63,363 nucleotides of DNA from Sedimentisphaerales bacterium (GTDB lineage Bacteria; Planctomycetota; Phycisphaerae; Sedimentisphaerales; Anaerobacaceae). The stretch is taken from assembly GCA_016934255.1 (NCBI GenBank), contig JAFGTG010000481.1:1-63363 (forward strand), given 5' to 3'. Below are positions 8,350 through 17,389 of this stretch, in pieces (positions within the stretch are counted from its first letter, which is position 1; each line of letters begins with the position of its first letter). A program made the translations under genes and the position numbers. The notes under the pieces are model-generated. The model was not told the origin of the DNA and made no database searches. It worked only from the letters and a program-made list of their open reading frames with translations.

Positions 8350-8787
8350 ATGAAGGTATCAGACGTTATGAATTCTTCTGTTCATTCGATCAGTTCCAGC
8401 GCGATGCTCAGCGAGGCCGCCCAACGAATGAAAAAATATGATGTCGATTTTTTGCCCGTGTTGGAACAAAACAGCATTGTGAGCGTTCTCACGGATCGTG
8501 ATGTGGTCATCTGGGCCGTCGCAGAGGGGAAAGATCCCAACATGACACCAGTAAAAGACATTATAAGCCCTGGGATTTTCTCCTGCTCAGTAAACAGCGA
8601 CATCCGTGTGGCAGCGCAGTTAATGAAAAACAAGCAAATTCGCAGATTGTTGGTTCTTAGCGAAGACCACACGGTGGTGGGAGTGTTATCACTCGACGAT
8701 TTGGCCCTGAAAACAAACGACGAGCATCTTGTCTATGACGTTGTCAATGCTATCTGTAGGCCGGTAAAAATCGAAACCGAGATATAA
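8350..8787 (+). CDS. CBS-domain pair protein
   Basis: A 145-residue protein made of two CBS domains, roughly residues 1-60 and 75-130. Each has the usual start (SDVMNSSVHSISSSAMLSEA; VKDIISPGIFSCSVNSDIRV) and the strand near the ligand pocket (LPVLEQNSIVSVLTDRDVV; RRLLVLSEDHTVVGVLSLDD). Stand-alone CBS proteins bind AMP, ATP or similar ligands and act as energy or stress sensors. The ribosome binding site TTGGAGGTG is strong. It lies divergent to HdeD across a 365-base gap carrying the ATAGGG motif and upstream of the mgtC remnant, fitting a stress-response block. Confidence 0.9.
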   Translation: MKVSDVMNSSVHSISSSAMLSEAAQRMKKYDVDFLPVLEQNSIVSVLTDRDVVIWAVAEGKDPNMTPVKDIISPGIFSCSVNSDIRVAAQLMKNKQIRRLLVLSEDHTVVGVLSLDDLALKTNDEHLVYDVVNAICRPVKIETEI

Positions 8788-8910
8788 CCATGAAAGTCAT
8801 TATGGTCAGGCAAAGATATCGAAAATGAACGAATGATTATCGGGGTGCACTGGTTTGATAATTGTTTTCGTAAAATGAAGTTTTTTTATGAGTAAGTCGT
8901 CGTAGAAAAG

Positions 8911-9369
8911 ATGATAACAAATGTGGAACAAGTGGTTTCTCTTTTCGTCGCCACTTTGTTAGGGGCGTTGATCGGTTTGGAAAGGGAGTTCAACCAAAAG
9001 GCCGCCGGGCTGCGGACCAATATCCTCATTTGCATAGGCGCGTGCGTTTTTACCCTTATTTCAAGACAAATGGGCGCGGCTTTCGATGGATCGGCAACAC
9101 GTATCGCCGCTCATATTGTCGGCGGGATCGGCTTCCTCGGCGCCGGTGCTATTATTCGAGACCGGGGCGGGGTGCAAGGGATTACAACCGCCGCGACGAT
9201 TTAGCTCGTCGCGAGTGTCGGCGCCAGTTGCGGCGCCGGTTTTTATGGATTGGCTTTTGTAGCGACCGCACTGGGTATATTCACCTTATTAGGGCTTGGC
9301 CCTCTGGAGCGAAAACTCAAAAAGAATTCATTCACCCCAAAGGGGGCGGGTCCGGTGAAAAAACAATAA
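8911..9369 (+). pseudogene. MgtC/SapB family membrane protein, in-frame TAG
   Basis: MgtC-type inner-membrane protein, in other bacteria needed for growth at low magnesium and inside macrophages through effects on ATP synthase. Conserved family segments are clear: LIGLEREFNQKAAGLRTN, TRIAAHIVGGIGFLGAGAII, GVQGITTAATI. At 9202-9204 the frame meets TAG exactly where the family has a Trp (TTAA-I-W-LVA). The frame continues in register as LVASVGASCGAGFYGLAFVA to a TAA at 9369, giving a normal length of about 152 residues if the TAG were TGG. One G-to-A change therefore explains the break. It may be a recent null mutation or a base error. It is followed 24 bases later by the UPF0182 gene. Confidence 0.85.
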
Positions 9370-9393
9370 CTTAATCCATCAGGAGCTAAAATT

Positions 9394-12234
9394 ATGTACA
9401 CTCTTCTTATTGTAATATTGATCGCCGTCGCATTGGTTTTTGTCGCACGCGGATTAACCAAACAAAAATGGAGACACGTCATTGCCGGAGTAGTTGTTGC
9501 TGTCTTCACGGGCCTCTTTTTCTGGTTTTTGAGTTTTTGGGGCGAAGCGCTTTGGTTTCAGTCGATCGGCTATGAACAACGTTTTTGGAAGATAATTTTC
9601 ACAAAATTAAGTCTTGCGGTGGTAGGCGCTCTCTTCGGAATCTTCGTGGTCTCTGCCCTGACCTGGCATATTCCAAAAACGAAAAGAGTTCTCACAATCA
9701 GTGCAGACATCGTCGGCGCCTATATCGGCGGTCGATGGGCGTTGGCCCACTGGGATCGGATACTCCTCTACTTAAACAGAGTCGCGACCGGTGTGGAAGA
9801 TCCCATTTTCGGTCGGGATACCGGTTTTTATTTGTTTACGCTTCCTGTGTATAATACTCTGCACAGTTTATTGCTGGTGCTTGTGATCATCGCCTTACTC
9901 ACATCAATAATAGCCATCTTTGTGAAGCGGAGTCGCGATGGAGTTGAGTTAAAAGAACTCGACCAGGCGGATGTAAACCAAATCCAGAGATATAATTCTG
10001 TCTATCTTAGTGTTGCCGCATTGCTTTTTGTCTTGGCCTGGGGGAAATACCTGGACCGCTTCGGTCTGATGTATTCAGCTCTGGGCGCGGTATCAGGACC
10101 GGGCTGGACGGATGAAAATATTCGATTGCCGATGTACGTCGTTATTATTATCCTGGCCGTTGTCGCCGGACTTGCGTTAGCTGTTCCCCCGTTGAGAAAC
10201 AAGCTTGGAAACATCTCCCCTAAGGCCGATATCGGGGCTCTTTATAGATCCGCTGTTCCGGCGGGCATCGTCGTCATCATTCTTCTGGGGATGTGGATTG
10301 TCCTTTTGGGCCTTGTCCCTGCCGCTTTCCAATGGCTTAAGGTTCAGCCCAATGAGATCACGCTGGAAGAACCCTATATCGAACATAATATTGCCTTCAC
10401 ACGTCAAGGTTTTGGACTCGATGAACTCGAAGAGAGGCGATTTCCGGTTTCCGGGAAATTTACCCAATCCATGATCGAACAGAATCGGAACCTTTTCGAC
10501 AATATTCGCCTCTGGGATTGGCGCGCGCTGGATTCGGTATATAAGCAGTTCCAGGAAATCCGCTTGTATTATGAATTTACTGACGTGGATATCGATCGCT
10601 ATACCATTCAGGACCGATATCGGCAAGTGATGGTGTCAGCCAGAGAGATGCAGCTTGCGAATCTTCCCCGGCAAAGCCAGACATTCGTAAACAAGCGATT
10701 CAAATATACGCATGGAAACGGGATTACCCTCACCACCGTAAGCGATTTTACGCCGGAAGGTTTGCCGAATCTGCTGGTCAAAGATATACCGCCAAAAAGT
10801 ATGTATCCGGAATTGAACGTCGATCAGCCGCGTATTTATTACGGCGAACTGACCGATAGCCACGTCATCGTCAACTCAAAAGAGGAGGAATTGGATTATC
10901 CGAGCGGTGAGAAGAACATTTATACGAATTATTCCGGCACGGGCGGCGTCCAGTTGAAAAATATCTGGAGACGTTTTTTATTTGGATGGAAGTTTGACGG
11001 CACCCGTTTGTTTTTCTCGAGCTACCCGACATCGGAAAGCAGAATCCTGTTTCATCGCAACGTCAAGCAACGCGTTAAGACGGTGGCGCCGTTTTTAAAA
11101 TTCGACGACGATCCCTATGTGGTCCTGGCTGACGGCAAGCTCTACTGGATTATCGATGGATATACCGTCTCTTCGGATTACCCTTACAGCGAACCGATTT
11201 TCTCGGAAACGACTGCGCAATCCTTGAGGAGAAGACTCACGTTACAAACCGCACAGACGCGGCATGACCTGGACGGGATCAATTACATACGTAACTCCGT
11301 CAAGACGGTTGTTGACGCCTTCAATGGGACGGTCACATTCTATATTTTCGAGCCGGATGATCCGCTCATCAAGGCATGGCAAGGCGTTTTTCCCAATCTA
11401 TTCAAAAATCGAGGCGAAATGCCTCGGGAAATCCTGAATCATATTCGATATCCTTCTGATATGCTGCTGATCCAGGGGGCCGTCTATTCGAAGTATCACA
11501 TGACCGATCCGGCGGTTTTTTATAACCAGGAAGATCTATGGGTTCGCGCCACTGAAAAATATTACGGTGGATCTCAATTCGTGCAGCCCTATTATATTAT
11601 GTGGGAGCCTCCGGAATCCGATGAAGCACAATTCGTCTTGATGCAGCCGTTTACACCGAAGAACAAACAGGTGCTCATTGCCTGGATCGCGGCCATGTGC
11701 GATCCCGAAAATTACGGACGGCTGCTCGCCTATAAGTTTCCCAAGGAAAAACGAATTCTGGGCACGCAGCAGGTGGAGACCAAAATCGACCAGGATCCTG
11801 TACTATCCGGTCGGCTGTCGCTCTGGGACCAGCGCGGCTCGCGCGTGATCCGCGGTAATGTGCTGGCGATTCCTATCGAAGAAACTCTTATATATGTTGA
11901 ACCAATCTACCTGCAAGCTGAAACGGCGGCCTATCCTGAACTCAGGCTCGTAGCAGTTATGCATAACGATAATCTGAGTTATGCGGAAACGTTCGATGAC
12001 GCTCTGTACGGATTGTTCGGCGACGGAACAACGATCCGTCAAACTATTCGAGGCGATCTTGTTGAAAAATCTCTTGACCAACTTATCAAACAGGCAAACA
12101 ATGCGTTTGAAAATTATCTCAATGCTCTTGGAGACAAAGATTTCGATCAGGCGTCGGGCCAGCTCAAAACATTGTCCGATTCTTTGCGCCGGCTCTCGGC
12201 AGTGAGCGAACCTAATAAACCGGAGGTTGAGTAA
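9394..12234 (+). CDS. UPF0182 family large membrane protein
   Basis: A 946-residue inner-membrane protein of the UPF0182 (COG1615) family. The N-terminal third holds about seven hydrophobic helices (first: LLIVILIAVALVFVARG), and the remainder is a large extracytoplasmic domain. The motif FGRDTGFYLFTLPVY and the segment ITYGEL-like IYYGELTDSHVIVNS are typical, as is GTGGVQL. Family members occur in actinobacteria, cyanobacteria, clostridia and deltaproteobacteria; function is unknown. Length is normal for the family (about 900-1000). The tail ends in a Gln/Asp-rich segment (ALGDKDFDQASGQLKTLSDS), also usual. It is co-directional with mgtC upstream and a flavoprotein 25 bases downstream. Confidence 0.92.
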   Translation: MYTLLIVILIAVALVFVARGLTKQKWRHVIAGVVVAVFTGLFFWFLSFWGEALWFQSIGYEQRFWKIIFTKLSLAVVGALFGIFVVSALTWHIPKTKRVLTISADIVGAYIGGRWALAHWDRILLYLNRVATGVEDPIFGRDTGFYLFTLPVYNTLHSLLLVLVIIALLTSIIAIFVKRSRDGVELKELDQADVNQIQRYNSVYLSVAALLFVLAWGKYLDRFGLMYSALGAVSGPGWTDENIRLPMYVVIIILAVVAGLALAVPPLRNKLGNISPKADIGALYRSAVPAGIVVIILLGMWIVLLGLVPAAFQWLKVQPNEITLEEPYIEHNIAFTRQGFGLDELEERRFPVSGKFTQSMIEQNRNLFDNIRLWDWRALDSVYKQFQEIRLYYEFTDVDIDRYTIQDRYRQVMVSAREMQLANLPRQSQTFVNKRFKYTHGNGITLTTVSDFTPEGLPNLLVKDIPPKSMYPELNVDQPRIYYGELTDSHVIVNSKEEELDYPSGEKNIYTNYSGTGGVQLKNIWRRFLFGWKFDGTRLFFSSYPTSESRILFHRNVKQRVKTVAPFLKFDDDPYVVLADGKLYWIIDGYTVSSDYPYSEPIFSETTAQSLRRRLTLQTAQTRHDLDGINYIRNSVKTVVDAFNGTVTFYIFEPDDPLIKAWQGVFPNLFKNRGEMPREILNHIRYPSDMLLIQGAVYSKYHMTDPAVFYNQEDLWVRATEKYYGGSQFVQPYYIMWEPPESDEAQFVLMQPFTPKNKQVLIAWIAAMCDPENYGRLLAYKFPKEKRILGTQQVETKIDQDPVLSGRLSLWDQRGSRVIRGNVLAIPIEETLIYVEPIYLQAETAAYPELRLVAVMHNDNLSYAETFDDALYGLFGDGTTIRQTIRGDLVEKSLDQLIKQANNAFENYLNALGDKDFDQASGQLKTLSDSLRRLSAVSEPNKPEVE

Positions 12235-12259
12235 AAGATATAAGAGACGGGAAAGGTAA

Positions 12260-13687
12260 ATGGCGGAAAAAGTACGTGTTGCGATCATAGGAGCGGGCAG
12301 TGCAGGATTGTCTGCCTTGCGTCAAGTTCAGAGCTATACCGATAGTTACATCCTCATTGATCACGGCCCTTTGGGTACGAAGTGTGCTCGGGTCGGATGT
12401 ATGCCGTCGAAAGTGCTGATCCGGGTGGCCAAAGATTATCACAGGCGGCGCGTCTTAGAGTCTGAGGGTCTAAGGGGAGTTGACCAATTACGTGTCGATA
12501 TTCCAAGTGTCCTGCGCCATGTTCGCTCGTTGCGCGATCATTTTGCCGGAGAGATGGTTGCGGCCACAAAACGTCGGACCGGAGATCGTCTCGTAACCGG
12601 AAAAGCGGAAATTATTGGCCCAAATCGCCTTCGTGTGGCAACCAGAGAATTCGAAACAAAGTCCATTGTCATTGCTACGGGTGCACGCCCAATGGTTCCC
12701 GATCTCTGGAAACATTTCGATGATCGCATTTTCACGAGCGGCAACATATTCGATCAGGAAGATTTGCCGAAACGTATAGTCGTGATTGGTTTAGGCCCTA
12801 TTGGACTGGAGTTCGGCCAATCCCTGAGCCGCCTGGGAATCGAGATTATCGGCTTTGATACGAAGGATTCGATTGCAACAATCACCGATCCGGACATCAA
12901 TGCCGAGTCTCTTCGGATTTTACGAAAAGAATTTCCTATTCATCTGGGTGCTCGGGTCGAGCTTGAGGATCGAGACTCGGGGCTTTTGGTGAAACAGGAT
13001 GACCTTGAAATAACCGTCGATGCCGCCCTCGTAGCTGTGGGCATTAAGCCTAATCTCCAGAGCTTAGGAATTGAAAACCTGGGTGTCTCTCTGGATAAGC
13101 ATGGCATGCCGTCTTTCGATGCGCATACCATGCAAATCGATGATTTGCCTGTATTCATCGCCGGAGATGTTGATCGTTGCCGTCCCATTCTGCATGAAGC
13201 TCTGGATGAGGGTTTCATTGCTGGCCGAAACAGCTCATCCGACGAGGTCAAATGTTATTGTCGCAGGACGCCTTTAGCCATCGTCTTCAGCGATCCGAAA
13301 ATCGCTCAAGTGGGATGGAACTACAAGCAACTTAAAAAGAGCAAGCGATCATTTGTCGTGGGTAAAGCGGACTTTTCACAACAATCTCGCGCTGTCCTTG
13401 ATATGTGTAATGCGGGTCTTGTTCATCTTTATGTCGATGCCAAAAACGCCGAGATTTTGGGGGCAGAACTCATCTGTCCCGGTGGGGAACATTTAGCACA
13501 TCAACTGGCTTTAGCTGTCCAACAAAATCTGAATATATTTGACATACTTCAAATGCCGTTCTACCATCCCACGATTGAAGAAGGATTACGCACGGCGATT
13601 CAACATGCTGCAAAGCAGGTTTCGGAAAAACATAAGCCGCCGGCATTGTCCTTATGCGGAAATTGCCCTGAATCTCCCCTTTGTTGA
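12260..13687 (+). CDS. Dihydrolipoamide dehydrogenase-like pyridine nucleotide-disulfide oxidoreductase
   Basis: A 475-residue FAD-dependent oxidoreductase. It has the N-terminal FAD motif GAGSAG, the redox-active disulfide CARVGC followed by MPSK, a second dinucleotide motif GLGPIGLEFG, the FAD motif with Asp (PVFIAGDVD), and the C-terminal dimer-interface FYHPTIEEGL with the active-site His-x-x-x-Glu. These place it among dihydrolipoyl dehydrogenase, mercuric reductase and glutathione reductase relatives; without pyruvate dehydrogenase genes nearby the exact substrate is open. The canonical GGTC before the first Cys is changed to LGTKC. The C-terminus ends in CGNCPESPLC, an extra cysteine-rich tail. 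It is probably co-transcribed with UPF0182 and convergent with the phosphatase-nuclease gene. Confidence 0.88.
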   Translation: MAEKVRVAIIGAGSAGLSALRQVQSYTDSYILIDHGPLGTKCARVGCMPSKVLIRVAKDYHRRRVLESEGLRGVDQLRVDIPSVLRHVRSLRDHFAGEMVAATKRRTGDRLVTGKAEIIGPNRLRVATREFETKSIVIATGARPMVPDLWKHFDDRIFTSGNIFDQEDLPKRIVVIGLGPIGLEFGQSLSRLGIEIIGFDTKDSIATITDPDINAESLRILRKEFPIHLGARVELEDRDSGLLVKQDDLEITVDAALVAVGIKPNLQSLGIENLGVSLDKHGMPSFDAHTMQIDDLPVFIAGDVDRCRPILHEALDEGFIAGRNSSSDEVKCYCRRTPLAIVFSDPKIAQVGWNYKQLKKSKRSFVVGKADFSQQSRAVLDMCNAGLVHLYVDAKNAEILGAELICPGGEHLAHQLALAVQQNLNIFDILQMPFYHPTIEEGLRTAIQHAAKQVSEKHKPPALSLCGNCPESPLC

Positions 13688-13709
13688 TTTCCACTCGGGT
13701 AAAGACTTT

Positions 13710-16103
13710 TCACGGTTTTCGTGTCATTTTGATTTCGGTTAGCAAAGGGCGGTGATCGGAAGCCAGCCGGGCCAGCGAACTGTCGCCGATTTCCACGTCG
13801 TTCACTTCTATATCGGGCCCGACAAAAACGTAATCAATACACACCACCGGCAAACACCCAAACCAGGTGCCTTTGTGTCTGGCGCTTGCCGTTTGTTTTT
13901 GAACGCTAAACAGACTTTCCTGAACTAGACGAAAAACGCGAGATCCCGGAAGACAATTGAAGTCGCCGCATACTATGACAAGTTCCTTACATTGCGAATT
14001 TTTGAGCCAGTTTTCCCCGAGCAACTCTTTGGCGTGGAGTAAACGCTCTTTTCCATTCAAGCCGAGGTGGGTATTGATAATCTGGACAAACATGCCGTGA
14101 AAGTCGATTTCCACCCATAGGGCGCCTCTGGGCTCTAAAGAGGAAAAACGCGGCTCTCTTGTCAGCCTTCCCTTTTTAATCAGTCGCATAGGGTAGGAAC
14201 TTAGAATGGCATCTCCAAATTGTTCCTCCGCCATGTGCACGGAGGCGTGGAAATGGTGGTCCATATTGAGAATCTCGGCGATTAACCTTGCTTGATCGTG
14301 TCCGCCCGATCGCGCGCGTCCGACATCCAGCTCTTGCAGCGCGACGATATCCGGCTCGTATTGCGATATCACTCTGGCGATCCGGCGAGGCGAAAGTCGG
14401 CCGTCCATGCCGACGCATCCGTGGACGTTATAGGTCATGATGCGTAATGTCTCTTTGGCGGGCAAATGTATCGGAGTCCGTTGCCTTTGTTCGCGTTCGC
14501 TTTCTTCGCTGAGAAGTACAAAGGCCCGGGTTCGTATATCCAAAGGACGTGCATATCCTTTCTGCGAATCGACCATCGCCACTTCCATGGGTGCCAATAC
14601 AAAGCCCTCTGTCTCCTTACGTGTGAATCCCCCATGAGAGCCGTTTTCCATCGCAAAGGTATAATAATCCTTACGATCTCCCTGCCATCCGTAAAAGATG
14701 ATATCTCCGATATTGGATTGACGGCAGGCGCTAATAAAATCCTCGGTCATTTCCTCAAAATAAGGCGCTGTCGAGTCAAAAACCTCATGGGCCTGTTCGG
14801 GGAGACTAAATCTTCCATTCTGTGTCCGGATTATTACCTTATAGTTGCTGTCCGGCAACACCACGATAGGGATACGAGTGTCACGCATCAGGTCTTTAGC
14901 GAAGCGTTCTTTCTCCTCGAATCCGACAGCCTCGCCCAGATAGATATGACCCGCCGGGCCCAAAGCCCGGACAAGGATCTTGTCAAATCGCTCCTCTGCA
15001 TCCGACGGGAATAACTTCGTAAAAAACTTCGATCTCCGTAAGCCAACTCGAGCCAGGAAGCCGATTTTTTGTGTATGGTGGTGTTTTTCTGAGAAAATTA
15101 AAGATTGATCGAATACGTCCGCCACTGCCTTTTGAATACTCTTGCCATACTTTTTTTCATAAGGAACCGTCTCAACCTGGCCGTGATCCGAGTAGATCCA
15201 AACATCGTAATCTCTCAAAACCGACCTGTGAGCCGCCTTCCAAATCCGCTTCACCGCGTCGTCAATCCCTTGAAGCGTCCAATGCGCAAAACGTGAACTC
15301 GGCCCGCGTCGATGCGACTGCTCGTGATAACCCATCAGATTCAAGTGAATAATGGGCATTCCTCTGGCGACGTCGATTTTTGCGCCGATCGTAATCAATT
15401 CCCTCAGCAGAATACACATCGCCACACGCGAGGGGATAAATTTGAGTTCTTTCCAAAGGTCCCTTCCACGGATAAGTCCTTGAATACAATCCGTCACCGC
15501 CAGCACGGCTTCGACGATTAACAAAAATCCAGTCCGAATCAGGCTATAAAGATGGAGAGTCATCAGGATGATAAATCCGATGGGATATCGATTCTTGAGA
15601 ATGCCGTCGAGGCCGAGATTTGCTATACAAAAGTGAGCTTCCTGCGCGCCACCGGAGTAGATGTCGGAGTAAGCACTCCCGCCGGTTAAAAGCGATTTCC
15701 CCTTTTTTTCCAGTCTCTGCTCGATCTCCAGAGCGTCTTGCGGATTGAACATCGTAAAAACCCGATTCGTCTCTCGATCGAAGAAGCTAAAAGCCGGGAC
15801 GCCGGATTTGACACCATAGAATAATTCCCCCTGGACGGACGCCGTGCTGCAAGGCATGCCGCTGTAGTGCGAATCCAGTTTGTAACCTTGGGCATCGATG
15901 AGATTCTTAAGGAAAGGCATCCGTCCTTTCGACAGAGCGTTTTGCAATTCCTTTTTCGAGAGCGCATCGATTTGAATGAGAACCAATCCCCTTTTGTCCT
16001 CGGAAGGTTCGGCCTTCGAAAGACCTAATAATTTAATGTGCCATTGAGAGCGACTGAGATATCTTCTCAACCGTCTTACGAAGATCTCCACACGCTCAAG
16101 CAT
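13710..16103 (-). CDS. Fusion: alkaline-phosphatase-superfamily domain plus endonuclease/exonuclease/phosphatase domain
   Basis: A 797-residue two-domain protein. Residues about 37-470 resemble the alkaline phosphatase / nucleotide pyrophosphatase superfamily: LVLIQIDALSKKEL gives the first metal-binding Asp, MPCSTASVQGEL supplies the nucleophile region, and YSDHGQVE the distal Asp-His. A hydrophobic hairpin near residues 178-205 (GFIILMTLHLYSLIRTGFLL) suggests membrane association. From about residue 550 an EEP domain begins: IMTYNVHGC, the catalytic Glu in ALQELD, INTHLG, VCGDFN and the final SDHRPL. Both active sites look complete, so it could hydrolyse two phosphoesters in sequence, perhaps of a lipid or nucleotide-activated intermediate. 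It is the last gene of a leftward run with GT4 and glycosidase-like genes; substrate unknown. Confidence 0.82.
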   Translation of the reverse strand: MLERVEIFVRRLRRYLSRSQWHIKLLGLSKAEPSEDKRGLVLIQIDALSKKELQNALSKGRMPFLKNLIDAQGYKLDSHYSGMPCSTASVQGELFYGVKSGVPAFSFFDRETNRVFTMFNPQDALEIEQRLEKKGKSLLTGGSAYSDIYSGGAQEAHFCIANLGLDGILKNRYPIGFIILMTLHLYSLIRTGFLLIVEAVLAVTDCIQGLIRGRDLWKELKFIPSRVAMCILLRELITIGAKIDVARGMPIIHLNLMGYHEQSHRRGPSSRFAHWTLQGIDDAVKRIWKAAHRSVLRDYDVWIYSDHGQVETVPYEKKYGKSIQKAVADVFDQSLIFSEKHHHTQKIGFLARVGLRRSKFFTKLFPSDAEERFDKILVRALGPAGHIYLGEAVGFEEKERFAKDLMRDTRIPIVVLPDSNYKVIIRTQNGRFSLPEQAHEVFDSTAPYFEEMTEDFISACRQSNIGDIIFYGWQGDRKDYYTFAMENGSHGGFTRKETEGFVLAPMEVAMVDSQKGYARPLDIRTRAFVLLSEESEREQRQRTPIHLPAKETLRIMTYNVHGCVGMDGRLSPRRIARVISQYEPDIVALQELDVGRARSGGHDQARLIAEILNMDHHFHASVHMAEEQFGDAILSSYPMRLIKKGRLTREPRFSSLEPRGALWVEIDFHGMFVQIINTHLGLNGKERLLHAKELLGENWLKNSQCKELVIVCGDFNCLPGSRVFRLVQESLFSVQKQTASARHKGTWFGCLPVVCIDYVFVGPDIEVNDVEIGDSSLARLASDHRPLLTEIKMTRKP

Positions 16104-16117
16104 ACATCCTCATCGTA

Positions 16118-17389
16118 TTAACTCGTGCTTTCGGTCAATGCCTCTCCAACCGCACTTGTCAGATTGGAGAATAACTCCCACTCGGCTTTAATTTGTTCTA
16201 TCGATTTATGCCATACAGACTCATCCTTATCGGAATCGGTGACATGACTTTTGAGCAATTTTTGGTAAACCGAGACTATTTTCGATGCAAAGTTTTTCAT
16301 TGAATAATTGTCGGCCGTCCGTTTCGCTTCTGTGATGAAATGCTGTCTGGTTGATTGTGGGAGTCGACATATTTTCTTGATCGCTTCAGCAAAGGCGTCC
16401 ACTTGCTCGTCATGGAGCAGATAGCCATTCATTTGGTCTTGAACAACATCGCGAACCCCGGAGGCATCTAGCGCTACCGCGGGCGCGCCGACGGCCATGG
16501 CTTCCGTCAAGACTAAACCTTGCGTCTCACTTTTGGATGAAAAAGCAAACACATCCATTGCATGGTAGGCATCGACAAGATCTTGGCCGTCCTTTTTACC
16601 CAGAAAATGAACCTGATTCTGCAATCCGCGTTGGGTAAATAGGTCTAACATGTTCTTTTCGGAAGGTCCGTAACCGACGATAAGAAAATGAGCCTCAGGT
16701 TCGTCTTGAAGAAATATCGCTACGGCTTCCGATAGAAAATCAAGATTTTTTTCGGGCGCCAACCGACCGACGTGACCGACCACGAATGCTTCCCGGGGGA
16801 TGTTTAGCGAATCTCTCACGGCATGACCATCGCCTTGCTCGAACTCGTCTATGAAAATGCCCGTTGGGATCGTTTCAATCGGTGTTTTTACATGTCGTTC
16901 CTTGAGAATCCGGGCGACGCTGTGACTCGGAGCGATCACGTGATCGGCCATGTTCGCATAGCCCGTACATAGACTCACGACAAATGGTTTCATCTTCGGT
17001 AAATCCACCGGTACGTAGTGCGTATATTCTTCGAACATCGTGTGCTGGGTATAGACGAGGGGCGTTTCGTGTTTCGCGGCTACTCGAATCGCCGTGCTTC
17101 CCATCAGAAACGGATGATGCGAATGAACAATATCCGGTTGAAAGTCCTGCAAGTGGCTTTCAAGGAGACCCGGTATGGGAATCATCGCGGAAAAATCACT
17201 GCCGTTAAAATGTTGAATCGCCGGAACTCTGATAATATCTTTTTCATCCTTCGGAGCTTTGTCGAATTCGGGTGAGACAACAATAACGCGATGGCCTTTT
17301 CGACGCAATTCTTTTGTGAACGCGGCGACAGAGCGCGCCACCCCCCCGACATGAGGTAAATATGTGTTTGTCATCATCAGAATATTCAT
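16118..17389 (-). CDS. GT4 family glycosyltransferase
   Basis: A 423-residue retaining glycosyltransferase of the GT-B fold. The N-terminal TYLPHVGGVARSVAAFTKEL is the acceptor-side glycine loop, and SETQGLVLTEAMAVG holds the E-x7-E motif of family GT4. The segment GHVGRLAPEKNLDFL is the nucleotide-sugar side. It would transfer a sugar from a nucleotide donor to a lipid or glycan at the cytoplasmic membrane. Its ATG overlaps the stop of the upstream glycosidase-like gene (TAATG), indicating translational coupling, and the phosphatase-nuclease fusion follows 14 bases later. A glycolipid or storage-glycan role is likely; the donor cannot be told. Confidence 0.9.
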   Translation of the reverse strand: MNILMMTNTYLPHVGGVARSVAAFTKELRRKGHRVIVVSPEFDKAPKDEKDIIRVPAIQHFNGSDFSAMIPIPGLLESHLQDFQPDIVHSHHPFLMGSTAIRVAAKHETPLVYTQHTMFEEYTHYVPVDLPKMKPFVVSLCTGYANMADHVIAPSHSVARILKERHVKTPIETIPTGIFIDEFEQGDGHAVRDSLNIPREAFVVGHVGRLAPEKNLDFLSEAVAIFLQDEPEAHFLIVGYGPSEKNMLDLFTQRGLQNQVHFLGKKDGQDLVDAYHAMDVFAFSSKSETQGLVLTEAMAVGAPAVALDASGVRDVVQDQMNGYLLHDEQVDAFAEAIKKICRLPQSTRQHFITEAKRTADNYSMKNFASKIVSVYQKLLKSHVTDSDKDESVWHKSIEQIKAEWELFSNLTSAVGEALTESTS

